In this document: positions 10,501-18,058 of the stretch, one piece after another
Layout: each line of letters starts with the position of its first letter
Position numbering within the stretch: position 1 is the first letter of the stretch
NCBI RefSeq assembly: GCF_026262505.1
Contig: NC_067206.1
Location: 21,591,896-21,655,895, forward strand
Reading direction: 5' to 3'
Origin: Trichomonas vaginalis G3
Taxonomy: Eukaryota > Parabasalia > Trichomonadida > Trichomonadidae
Length of the DNA stretch: 64,000 nucleotides
The notes under the pieces: generated by a model
Database searches by the model: none
Seen by the model: the letters and a program-made list of their open reading frames with translations, nothing else
What the model was told of the DNA's origin: nothing
Translations under genes and position numbers: made by a program

Positions 10501-11416
10501 AGAAAACGCTAGAGAAGCTGGAATCTTCAGAAAGGCTACTTCTCGTGTTGCCAAGCCTTCTATTTCTCTTCCAGAGAAGAAGGAACAACCAATTTCAACA
10601 CTAGTCAGATCTCATTTCGGAAGACATATTACAAAACCAATCGCTCCAGTTGTTACTGCTCCTAAGCCAGCTCCTGTTACATTATTCAAGAAGATTGCTC
10701 CAGTTGCAGTTGCTCCTAAACCAGCTCCAGTTGCTGTATTTAAGAAGATTGCTCCAGTTGCTGTTGCTAAGCATTCTGTTTCTCTTGCAGAGAAGAGTTC
10801 ATCATTTGGACATGTTTCTACACCATCACTTCCAGAGAAGAAGGAACAACCAGTTGCTCCAAAGGTTGCTGCATCTATCTTCAGGAAACAAGTTACTTCA
10901 CCAGCTGTTGCTGCTGTTGCTGCACCAGCTACTAAGATGCACCGTAAATTCGGAAGTTTGGTACACGGCCCACGCCGCCAACCTCCGAAACTCGTTGCTG
11001 AATTCAAGAAACCAGCTCCAGTTTTAGTTCAGAAGCCAGCTCCAACACCAGTTCCAACACCAGAAACAGTTGTTGAAGTTCAGGAAGTCATCCAGGAAGA
11101 GTACGATGAGAAGCAACTCACTGCAGAGTTGAATGAAGTCAACAAGACATGCCAGACATACTTACTTGATTTGATGACAGCAGGCGACATCTTAGATCAC
11201 TCCATCGGTGCCGATATCGCTAAGCAGGCAACAACATTCTTGTCAACAATCGAACAGAAGAACGAAGAGTCTAATGATAAGAACATTGCCGTCAAGAAGG
11301 CCATCGCTAACCAGATGTCATACATCCATGAAAAGGGTCAGCACGTCAACTATGATGCTCCAGAAGTCACATCAGTCCAACAACTCCTTGATCTTCTCAA
11401 GAAGGCAAAAAAGTAA
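7514..11416 (+). CDS. Large secreted lysine/glycine-rich repeat protein
   Basis: 1300 residues. An N-terminal hydrophobic stretch (MFLLLFALATSL) looks like a signal peptide and is followed by a basic and then an acidic segment. Residues about 75-175 are basic amphipathic sequence with an 11-residue unit GKGVGKVGKEV repeated about six times, nearly identical in DNA (33-bp units). Residues about 255-340 contain hydrophobic runs (PYIGPVLAIIPGIGQIYLV) that could insert in a membrane. The middle 650 residues hold degenerate repeats of about 55-60 residues (GHIGTAY, GHIATAYGKF, GKYDEAFAKL, GKYGKAYQAL). The C-terminal third has KPAPV/IAPVAVA proline-alanine repeats. The gene uses more G/C-ending codons than its neighbours, suggesting high expression. 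I do not recognise the family; a secreted or granule protein is inference. Confidence 0.75.
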   Translation: MFLLLFALATSLVRDSSRHKRVRHHHHPLRYQIEEPRFRSYQFNPLEFEENSYEDEENPFDYEFNEDEFDVNGFGKKFKKAVKKVGKAVGHAAKGVTKGVAKGVKEVGKGVGKVGKEVGKGVGKVGKEVGKGVGKVGKEVGKGVGKVGKEVGKGVGKVGKEVGKGVGKVGKAVGKEVKKVTKQSVKIVKASIKSSLRVVQAAAHITEGAVRISVAPHHAARILKQTGRRLGKDAKRFKEDFKPIVHVTKQALKVLKKIAPYIGPVLAIIPGIGQIYLVAQVAYTLSTVYKAYAIYKALEGAYYGIKYHNLDAVVGGVLSTCGALGVPGVDKAAQIYHEGSMLYKAVKNKDLGMALDGLVSIASNHKAIKNWAMETVGNNEFLRQGLDYYEQGKQIYKEGKQIYRAVKDGDIASALAGATTMLSDYVPSDKLKRFADVASKVSYTVSAIEKKKFGTALELIAGGANAVFHTDFTDNLVKQTSTLHQLSRDIKSGHIGTAYNTIASVYNITLPDKTVQEIEKMVTMKNKVTDIYKELEKGHIATAYGKFAAAFNLSVPVLEKAIALEKTYMDKARTIKSAYELSKEGKYDEAFAKLNSAGVHLGQENEQTIQELMKTQKELYVVYKDVKAGKYGKAYQALHENFNITIPNEILESINRGIQVRDQVKAYHHQAIQIRDAAKHGNISGAYVMFVELTGTTLNKTKEQQLRSLEEKIAQFEEFGKQVKRGNFDTERFTQITGIKLSQSVEAKIAFANKYYADISYAKKLVDDKKYEEAVHEINRKLRLNLKPEEITKLYETVQTSVDLMNTGNATKGLVLFEQVTGMKILDQYQQIMDIKAKIQAVKEIINQGKEADVSQLGINGIQNEMDDYQMQQEFCDFEYEMGQMEANIESGNYNQAIKIKHAPKFVKNAVNKINREIERVKEQIARNKQIIKDSVDNKLRKVLPFLQKKKTQEVPDFIANFDVNSMIETNEIDTTHLRYYGHHHGLKTRKVKKVEENAREAGIFRKATSRVAKPSISLPEKKEQPISTLVRSHFGRHITKPIAPVVTAPKPAPVTLFKKIAPVAVAPKPAPVAVFKKIAPVAVAKHSVSLAEKSSSFGHVSTPSLPEKKEQPVAPKVAASIFRKQVTSPAVAAVAAPATKMHRKFGSLVHGPRRQPPKLVAEFKKPAPVLVQKPAPTPVPTPETVVEVQEVIQEEYDEKQLTAELNEVNKTCQTYLLDLMTAGDILDHSIGADIAKQATTFLSTIEQKNEESNDKNIAVKKAIANQMSYIHEKGQHVNYDAPEVTSVQQLLDLLKKAKK
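7825..8045 (+). repeat. 33-bp coding minisatellite
   Basis: Units built on GTCGGAAAGGGCGTCGGAAA encode GKGVGKVGKEV. Copies differ mostly at single synonymous sites (GTT, GTA or GTC), which points to recent tandem expansion with the reading frame kept. Confidence 0.8.
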
Positions 11417-11544
11417 AATAAATTGAATTTTACTTTTTAGTATATTTTTTACTTGGTTTGAAGCTCAAAACAGTTCATGTTAAAAGAAAAACAAAAACAA
11501 ATTTCCGAAATGAGCTTTTAATATTTAGCATGAGCTCTTCTCAT

Positions 11545-12287
11545 TCATAAATGATAAATAGATTGCGCATCTGTTATTGGAACAGTGCGTAGTTGATTTT
11601 GGATTTGGTTGATTACTTCAGATTTTATCGAATAATTATTTACCCTATCATATAAAACTTTTCCGCCAGTGGCTCCTTTTAAGTTGGTATTTTCCTCTTC
11701 AAAATAGCAATTGTTGATAAACATTTCTGAAGCGCTGATACCTTGACCATTATTTCCTTGATCAGCATATGCAATATAATCATTTTTATTGCCAATAAAA
11801 ATTGTATTTTTAAATATAACTTTAACGCTATGAGATGAATAAATCAGAAAAGATGCACTATTGTTAGAAAAACAACAACTTTCTATCGTAAAGTTCCCAG
11901 AGTATACAACAGCAATACCATATGTATCATAATCATATTCTTTTTTACCATATATTGACCCTTCTCCTGCTGAATTTTCATTAAAAATTGAATATTTTAT
12001 TGAATCATCACCCGAAGGAAACATAGTAAATATTGGAGTGTTATCAGAATTACAATGACTTATATTCAATGCTGTGGAATTTCCTGATGTATCGCGTGAT
12101 CTAAATGCATTAACACCATATGAATCTGGCGCACATGATTGAATCGTAGTTGATAAAATTTTATTTTCTGCAAAACGAAAAGTTGCAAAATTTCCTCCAT
12201 CAAGATAGTAATAAGACATGGATATTTGATTATAACATCTATCAGCAGAACATTTGTTTATGATACATGAACTGTTTTGAGCTTATT
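11545..12287 (-). pseudogene. Truncated beta-helix surface-type gene
   Basis: Reads open from about 12287 to the stop at 11545, with an internal ATG at 12219. The encoded residues align along their whole length with the C-terminal 60% of the intact gene at 47896-49059: shared CIINKCSA, YYYLDGGNFATFR, NILSTTIQ-type and QLRTVPITDAQSIYHL blocks. Homology extends upstream of the ATG and then meets a stop, and no signal peptide or N-terminal third is present, so this is a 5-prime-truncated host pseudogene. The repeated short beta strands with Asn ladders and CCFSNNSA-type turns suggest a right-handed beta-helix, as in trichomonad Pmp-like adhesin candidates. Confidence 0.65.
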
Positions 12288-12289
12288 CA

Positions 12290-14101
12290 AATATTAAACA
12301 AAGATGAAGTAATTACAGTTATCATAAACTTTATGAATAACTCTGTAATTGGTTCAGATTTTCGTAAAAATATTTTTATTAATATCGATAAGAATACGTT
12401 TACCTACTATCACAACATATCGATAAACAAGAGTAGAGTGATTTTTATTATCGAAACTTTTTAAAAGCTGTAAGCTGGAAGGGAAAATCTTGTTTTTTCT
12501 GAGTTAGTTGTAGAACTATTGATGCACGAGTTATCATTGTGATGTAGAAGGATGTCAATGTATTGACTGAAGGATATGAAGTGAATTGAATTTCATTGAA
12601 TTTCAATTTGATCAAAATTTGTTGAAATGATATGAATGTGTCAACATCTGTATCACTCTCTTTCACTCCTTCCCTATTCTTTCGAGAACGAAGCTAGCTC
12701 GGCTTTCGCTGAGCGAATTGACACTTTTGATGCCCTAAACGTACATGCTCTCAAATTTATCGAAAAAAATTATACCACCTAAACTAGTATATTCTTATTT
12801 TAAATATGATATTATCCTTAGAATACACACTAGAATATATTTAAATCAACTTTTAAAAAAGTTCGAATCCTGCGCGTCTCACTTTTTAAATTTTCCAAAA
12901 GGAAAATTATATTCTCCTAAAATGAAAACAATTTTCCGAATTGACATCCTTAAAATAATCGAAATATGAAAGAAATAAAACTTAATAAAAAATGAACGTT
13001 TATAATTTTTCATTATGGATTATCCAACTCCAACTACTGATTTCCTTGATGGATCAACACATGATCACTTAATGTTACGGTTCCACATATGATTTAGATC
13101 ATTCTCCTTAATATTTATCGAAGAAAAACGCCAAATAATGAAATTTATTTGGTTTATGCCCGCTGAAGTCAATTTAGACAGATTACAGTCCAAAGGATCC
13201 AGTAAAAATCACAATATTTTTACACATGGCCTTAATGAAAGCCAACAAGAATAAAATTCTTGCAAATTATTCAAAGAATTGTAAGTTTCATTGGCAAAAA
13301 TGAATAAAGATATTGCTTATATACTATTTTAATTTACTAGCAATGATTTTTTGAGTCTTATTAAGTTTTTTTAAAAAATTAAAATATCTAAATTACATAT
13401 TTTTAAGTTTTTGTTTTGAATGCACTGCCCAAATATACTCAATGTAAGGATACTATTTATATTAATATTGGCTTCTAAATATCAAGGTTTACACCTTTTT
13501 GCCCCGTTTATACCTTTTTCTCCCGACTATATATATATAAGCATCTCAAAATCTATTCATTTAATATTTTGTTTTTGGATATTTCGAACTGCTTGACAAC
13601 ACCACATGATATCGATCCTCTTCAGATCTAAGCATTTTTCTCGTTCTCTGACCAGTTGAGAAAAATTAATTATGGTATATAATTATTTCTTTCAATAGAA
13701 ACGATTCATAGATACTTTCGATTGCTTGTTGTTGGCAAAATACCACGACCGAATTCCATTGTGTCAGAATATGACCATAAATATTCAGGCAAAATTTGAT
13801 TTCTGACATTCAAAAGATCAAAGATCAAAAACCATATGTGAACTAGTAAAATGCTAGATTTTGTTCAAGTTATATCAAAAAATGTAATTCTCGACTTTAT
13901 TCAACAAATTGGTGAATTCGTTTTTTCTCAGGCAAACAGAAGATTGTTCTGATAATCGCTAACGCCACCAGCAAGAAAGAACATGGAGGACATATGCATT
14001 AGGGCATTTTTGCTCTAGTTTTGACAAAAATAAGTTGAGTGCATTTTTTTTTTCAAATTCTAAAAAAACGATAGGATGGCATTTTTTGACAAATTAATAA
14101 A
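12290..14101. other. Gene-poor spacer
   Basis: About 1.8 kb without a supportable gene. It holds only short frames without family resemblance, AT-rich runs and a TTTACACCTTTTTGCCCC / TTTATACCTTTTTCTCCC imperfect direct repeat near 13490-13525. A GTTCGAATCC string at about 12862 looks like a tRNA T-loop but lacks the stems. Confidence 0.55.
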
Positions 14102-15082
14102 ATGTTCACCATAATTCTATCTTTAGAGGATGACAATATTTGGAATAGTTACTTCAAAAGTCAATTTACAGGCCAAGAAATCAAATCATGCCAAAACTGC
14201 AATCTACCAGCAGGTCAAGGTCAATATTACTTAGATGAGTGCAATTTTTTTGATGATAATAACCGAGTTATCTACTTTGATCCAGTTAAAAACTCATTGT
14301 TCCTACATAATCGGTGTTCTTTTAGTAATTGCACTTCAACATCAAGTGGAAGTTGCATTTACTTCAAAATTGGTAGTAATAGTTCGATTGTTCAACGAAA
14401 ATTCTGTTGTACAAAATGCCAAAGCCAAGGTAAAGGCCAATTTTCATATACTTTAGTTGACAGAGATAACTTAAACTTTTTTATGGAAAGTTCCCTTTTC
14501 GATGTAGGAAAAGAAAGTGTTGGTTGTTCTATTGAAGCAGAACGTGATAATATCGTAGTTTCATCAACAAATTTCTCATCATGCAAAGCATCTTGGGGAC
14601 CTGCTGGTTGGCTTAAAAGTCCTAATGTTAATTACACAACAAAATATAACTATACAACTGTTGTTAATAATTTAGCAACATTTATTATGATTCTAAGTAT
14701 TTGGTATAACGCTTTGATTGATTCATGTAATATTATAAATAATACTACTACTCAATCAGATTTTGGAATTATTCACCATCAAGAAAATTCTCTTACTGTA
14801 AAAAGTTGTTCTTTTATTAACAACACTGGTCCTGAAGATTCATCTTTGATATTTAACAGTAATTATGGTGATCCAAATGAACAAACAACAGTTGATAGTT
14901 GTTACATTGACAATTCGACTTCATCAACATTTCTTAGAAATGTAGTACTTACTAATCCAAGAGAACTATTTACTAACAAATTGATTCATCTTTCAACTGG
15001 TAATTGCCAAGCAGAATTTGCAATTATCAAAAAAACCAAATGCATTGAATATTTCTCTCACCGATTCCCATGTCGTCGTTGA
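14102..15082 (+). CDS. Beta-helix (Pmp-like) protein
   Basis: 326 residues rich in Asn, Ser, Cys and short beta strands. Repeated units such as SLFLHNRCSFSNCTS, FFMESSLFDVG, LTVKSCSFINNTG and TTVDSCYIDNSTS are typical of right-handed parallel beta-helix surface proteins of trichomonads. No convincing signal peptide precedes the helix and no membrane anchor follows it, so it may be a fragment or be missing an upstream exon or segment. It ends about 180 bp before Polinton E1. It is related in style, though not closely in sequence, to the genes at 11.5 and 48 kb. Confidence 0.6.
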   Translation: MFTIILSLEDDNIWNSYFKSQFTGQEIKSCQNCNLPAGQGQYYLDECNFFDDNNRVIYFDPVKNSLFLHNRCSFSNCTSTSSGSCIYFKIGSNSSIVQRKFCCTKCQSQGKGQFSYTLVDRDNLNFFMESSLFDVGKESVGCSIEAERDNIVVSSTNFSSCKASWGPAGWLKSPNVNYTTKYNYTTVVNNLATFIMILSIWYNALIDSCNIINNTTTQSDFGIIHHQENSLTVKSCSFINNTGPEDSSLIFNSNYGDPNEQTTVDSCYIDNSTSSTFLRNVVLTNPRELFTNKLIHLSTGNCQAEFAIIKKTKCIEYFSHRFPCRR

Positions 15083-15253
15083 TTAAATATTTTATATTAA
15101 TTATTTATCTTGAATAAAATTACTTTTATTTATATAGAAACTTTCTAAAATATCCGTATTCTGTGTTCTGTAAAAAATTCAATGATGACAGAATTTATTA
15201 CATTTCCATATGGATAAATGAATGTAATTAAATCCTACTCAAAAATTAGCATG

Positions 15254-15258
15254 GAATA
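15254..15258 (+). repeat. Candidate target-site duplication, left of E1
   Basis: GAATA immediately outside the outer A tract of E1. The same five bases follow the outer T tract at the other end (40456-40460). Polintons usually make 5-6 bp duplications. Confidence 0.55.
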
Positions 15259-15275
15259 AAAAAAAAAAAAAAAAA

Positions 15276-15505
15276 GTATTGGGGCTTCCAGGCACTTCGT
15301 GCCTTCTAGCCCCTAAAATTTTTTGAAAGTCGTTGCTGTTGACTTTTCGGTAGAGGACTCAAAATAGTAGAACTATGTCCGACAAGTAAGAGTCTATCGT
15401 CGCTACGTCACCAGGTCCCTCGGTCCCTCGGTTAAACGAACTTCTCTGAAAAAATGAGACAACATGACATTTTGACAACAGTCCAGGAAGTCTTAACAAG
15501 ATAGG
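15276..15505 (+). repeat. E1 left terminal inverted repeat
   Basis: Matches the reverse complement of about 40128-40443. From the outside inward it has the terminal hairpin (AGGCACTTCGTGCCT inside GGGGCT/AGCCCC), a GAAAGTCGTTGCTGTTGACTT block, a GTCCGACAAGTAAGAGTCTA block, the CCCTCGGT minisatellite and the CAACATGACATTTTGACAAC core. Confidence 0.8.
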
Positions 15506-15607
15506 ATGGTTATTTTACAAAACCGACAAGACCTTAACCGAGTAGTTTTCATGTTTTGTCACTTTTCTGTCACTTTTCAGGGAAAAAACATTTTTATTAA
15601 ATATAAA

Positions 15608-16426
15608 ATGAATTTTACAAAACCACCGTTACCCTTCTTTGGAAATAAGAGTAGATGTAAAGATATTCTATTGAGAGAACTTAAGAAACTACCGAATGGT
15701 CTAACATTTGTAGATTTGTTCGGTGGAAGTTTCTATATATCTCATTTGTGCCATACCGTATTTCCTGACTCGAAGATTATATGCAATGACTTCGACAACT
15801 ATATGAACCGTCTCAAACATATACCAGACACTAACAAAATATTGAAAGAGTTAAAAGAAAAGATACCTATAGGTAAGATGGAACGTATACCATTAGATAA
15901 GAAAAATACTGTCAGAGAGGTTTTGAAAAAAGCAGAGTATATTGACTGGGATAGTATATCTTCTAGACTATTGTATAGTGGTTCTATAAGAGTTCATGAC
16001 ATTGAAACACTTATGTCAAACGTTTTATATCTTAACTATACAAAGGTTTTCAAAGAGAACATAGAAAAATATACTGAGGGTATAGAGTTTGTGAGATGTC
16101 GTTGGACAGAGTTGTATGAAAAATATAAAAACAAGGAAAATGTTTTCTTTATAGTGGACCCGCCGTTCTATAACACATATGATTTTCAATACCAAGTAGA
16201 CTGGACTTTGAGAGACTCTTTAGAAACTTTAGACGTTTTACATAACCATCCATGCTTTTACTTTACATCCGATAAAAGTGGTTTGGAAAGTGTCATGAGA
16301 TGGTTAGAGGATATACATGACTATGAGTTTAGATACGATAAGATAGAATATGAGAGAGGTCCTATAAACCGGAAAAAGTGTCATAACAAAGAAATTTTAT
16401 TGGTAAGTAAATGTGGTTTGAAATAG
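15608..16426 (+). CDS. D12-class DNA adenine N6-methyltransferase (E1)
   Basis: 272 residues from the ATG at 15608, chosen because it follows the element's virion-class start motif and because MNFTKPPLPFFGNKSR begins the conserved fold. Motif I region: FFGNKSR and FVDLFGGS (SAM binding). Catalytic motif IV: DPPFY, near residue 180. Dam-like enzymes of this class methylate adenine in short DNA sites and are common in viruses and mobile elements. It is first in E1, just inside the terminal repeat, and its stop overlaps a tiny membrane-protein frame. Possible roles are genome marking or protection; those are inference. Confidence 0.8.
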   Translation: MNFTKPPLPFFGNKSRCKDILLRELKKLPNGLTFVDLFGGSFYISHLCHTVFPDSKIICNDFDNYMNRLKHIPDTNKILKELKEKIPIGKMERIPLDKKNTVREVLKKAEYIDWDSISSRLLYSGSIRVHDIETLMSNVLYLNYTKVFKENIEKYTEGIEFVRCRWTELYEKYKNKENVFFIVDPPFYNTYDFQYQVDWTLRDSLETLDVLHNHPCFYFTSDKSGLESVMRWLEDIHDYEFRYDKIEYERGPINRKKCHNKEILLVSKCGLK

Positions 16427-16542
16427 GACTACTTGTTTTAGGTTTTTTCCATTGTGTCATTTACTTATTTGACGTGGCAGAAAGATATAGAGAATATGAA
16501 GATGAACCAATGCCAGCAAATGTTCAGTATATGTACTCGTAA
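16411..16542 (+). CDS. 43-residue single-pass membrane protein (E1)
   Basis: Begins inside the last codons of the methylase gene in another frame. Residues 3-22 are hydrophobic (FEIGLLVLGFFHCVIYLF), followed by a charged tail (DVAERYREYEDEP). The length and layout suggest a small membrane protein, perhaps virion-associated. There is no homology that I recognise, so reality rests on the membrane segment and tight packing. Confidence 0.4.
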   Translation: MWFEIGLLVLGFFHCVIYLFDVAERYREYEDEPMPANVQYMYS

Positions 16543-16565
16543 GAGATATTTTTATCTAATATTAA

Positions 16566-16928
16566 ATGGACGCACAGAACTTAGCAAATGCACAGCAACC
16601 CGGACAACCAAACCCAGAGAATATTCCAAATGAAGTTAGAATACAAACTGCAATGGCAAACTATGGTCAAGTGCCAACAGATGTACAAATGCAAACTGCC
16701 ATGTCAAATGACGCTGCGTTAGGTTTGCCACCATGGTATGCAAATATGAGATGGAAAGAGTTTTATACAAACCCTGAAGTGGGATATAAACAACTCTATG
16801 CAGATGACGCGAACACAGGAGTTGACCCAGAGTATGTTTTCTACCAGAGGAGAAATAGAATGTATGAGCTCCAGTTAAAGAATGCTATGGAACTCAGAAG
16901 GAAACGTAAGAGACTAGGCGGACATTAG
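16566..16928 (+). CDS. Small virion-type protein with basic tail (E1)
   Basis: 120 residues. Residues 22-50 contain an imperfect duplication (VRIQTAMANYGQVPTDV and VQMQTAMSNDAAL). The C-terminus is strongly basic (RRKRKRLGGH). The start follows ATATTTTTATCTAATATTAA, the element's virion-class motif. It lies between the membrane peptide gene and the Gly-rich amphipathic gene. Unknown function; a minor capsid or DNA-packing role is inference from size, tail charge and promoter class. Confidence 0.5.
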   Translation: MDAQNLANAQQPGQPNPENIPNEVRIQTAMANYGQVPTDVQMQTAMSNDAALGLPPWYANMRWKEFYTNPEVGYKQLYADDANTGVDPEYVFYQRRNRMYELQLKNAMELRRKRKRLGGH

Positions 16929-16946
16929 ATTTTTACATATAGTAAA

Positions 16947-17189
16947 ATGGGTTTCTTCAGTAGTATTGGAAACTTCTTTCGAAATGTTGGAAGAGGTATA
17001 TGGAATGGAATAAAATCTGTCGGAAGAGGAATTTGGAACGGTGTCAAAAATATTGGTAAAAGAGTAGGTCAGTTCGTTGGTATTATACCTAAAGACCCTG
17101 AACCAGAAGAACAAGCTCCTGTTATACAACAGCCTGAACCTGCACCACAGTCTAGTTGGCAACCAAATCCAACACCTCAACCGTATTAA
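16947..17189 (+). CDS. Gly-rich amphipathic small protein (E1)
   Basis: 80 residues. Residues 1-50 repeat FFRNVGRGIWNGIKSVGRG-type segments that would form a basic amphipathic helix; residues 50-80 are proline/glutamine rich. The design resembles membrane-active or capsid-lining peptides of adenovirus-like virions such as pVI, but only in style. A second gene of similar style starts at 20271. Start motif GATTTTTACATATAGTAAA is of the virion class. Confidence 0.5.
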   Translation: MGFFSSIGNFFRNVGRGIWNGIKSVGRGIWNGVKNIGKRVGQFVGIIPKDPEPEEQAPVIQQPEPAPQSSWQPNPTPQPY

Positions 17190-17191
17190 AA

Positions 17192-18040
17192 TTATATTTT
17201 TACCGTTCGATAGTAGTTGTATATGAGACTAAGTTCTAAGTAAAACGCATGGTATAATGGAACTATTCTCTTTCTTCCATCTGTTGTAAACCATACTTGA
17301 AAGTCTGAAATACTTCCACTCGGTGGTTCATATAGCTTTGTAGGTTTTTCGTAAAAGTCATTTGCCAAGCATAAAAAAGAGTTTTGTGCACCAGAAAATG
17401 AAGCATGAACGATAATAGCATCTGAGTCGAAAACATTTTCATATGTTCCATTAGGGTTTTCGACTTCATAAAAGTTCGGGTGTACTGGATATTCTGCAGG
17501 CTGATTTAACATCCTCAAAAATCTATACCATGCCAAGTTGTTATATTTTGTAGAAATATAAACGTCTTCTCCAAGGTCTTCTATTCTATTGATTTTAACA
17601 GTTGCATTTTTCCTGTCATAAACAATATCGAGATGGTACTCTCCTTCGTCAATGTTAAACTGGTTTGCATATTCGAGATAGATATCGTTTATTTTTTCTT
17701 GAAAAGCTTGAAGAGTTGTTTCTAAGTTTACAAGCAAATTCACTTGTAAAAGTTTTCCCTGTTCAAATTTCTCATACGTACGTTTTTCTTTGTTATAGTA
17801 TCGAACTTCAAAAGCGACCGTAAATGGGAAACCATGTATGGCTTCTGAAATGAACTTCATTCTACGAAAGCCAATAGCTTTTGTGACGGATGGGTCTCTT
17901 AACCATCTTAACGGGTAGTCAAAACGATAGCCTTCATGTTTTACGGTCTCTGTCTCAAACTTTTGACCGACATTCGTAAAAAGTTCATCTAATGGTTTAG
18001 TTGTAGCAACTCTTGAATTTTCTTTTTCTATTGAAAGCAT
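17192..18040 (-). CDS. Unknown E1 protein, paralogue of 24321-25181
   Basis: 282 residues. It aligns along its length with the 286-residue protein at 24321-25181: KPLDELFTN near the start, YRFDYPLRWL with KAIGFRR, and SFLCLANDFYEKPTKLYEPP with SDFQVWFTTDGRKRIVPLY near the end. The family is unrecognised and probably beta-rich. It is divergent from the fibre gene with only 18 bp between starts, a near-symmetric ATTTTATCTAGAATAAAA that could serve both strands. Co-regulation with the fibre suggests a virion or host-contact role (inference). Confidence 0.6.
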   Translation of the reverse strand: MLSIEKENSRVATTKPLDELFTNVGQKFETETVKHEGYRFDYPLRWLRDPSVTKAIGFRRMKFISEAIHGFPFTVAFEVRYYNKEKRTYEKFEQGKLLQVNLLVNLETTLQAFQEKINDIYLEYANQFNIDEGEYHLDIVYDRKNATVKINRIEDLGEDVYISTKYNNLAWYRFLRMLNQPAEYPVHPNFYEVENPNGTYENVFDSDAIIVHASFSGAQNSFLCLANDFYEKPTKLYEPPSGSISDFQVWFTTDGRKRIVPLYHAFYLELSLIYNYYRTVKI

Positions 18041-18058
18041 ATTTTATCTAGAATAAAA
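18041..18058. promoter_or_regulatory. Symmetric divergent start motif
   Basis: ATTTTATCTAGAATAAAA separates two divergent ATGs and is nearly palindromic, so each strand shows a T-rich box followed by about ten bases and ATG, the virion-class motif. Confidence 0.5.

Noticed and set aside
10612-11027. Frames of about 130 residues opposite or shifted to the large repeat protein
   Set aside because: Shadow frames of the KPAPV repeats in a strongly supported gene.
12855-12885. tRNA-like T-loop string GTTCGAATCC
   Set aside because: No pairing T stem, acceptor stem or other arms around it.
12730-14020. Possible transposon ends with TGCCCTAA near 12731 and an inverted TTAGGGCA near 14000
   Set aside because: Only eight bases match, nothing between them encodes a transposase, and no target duplication is visible.
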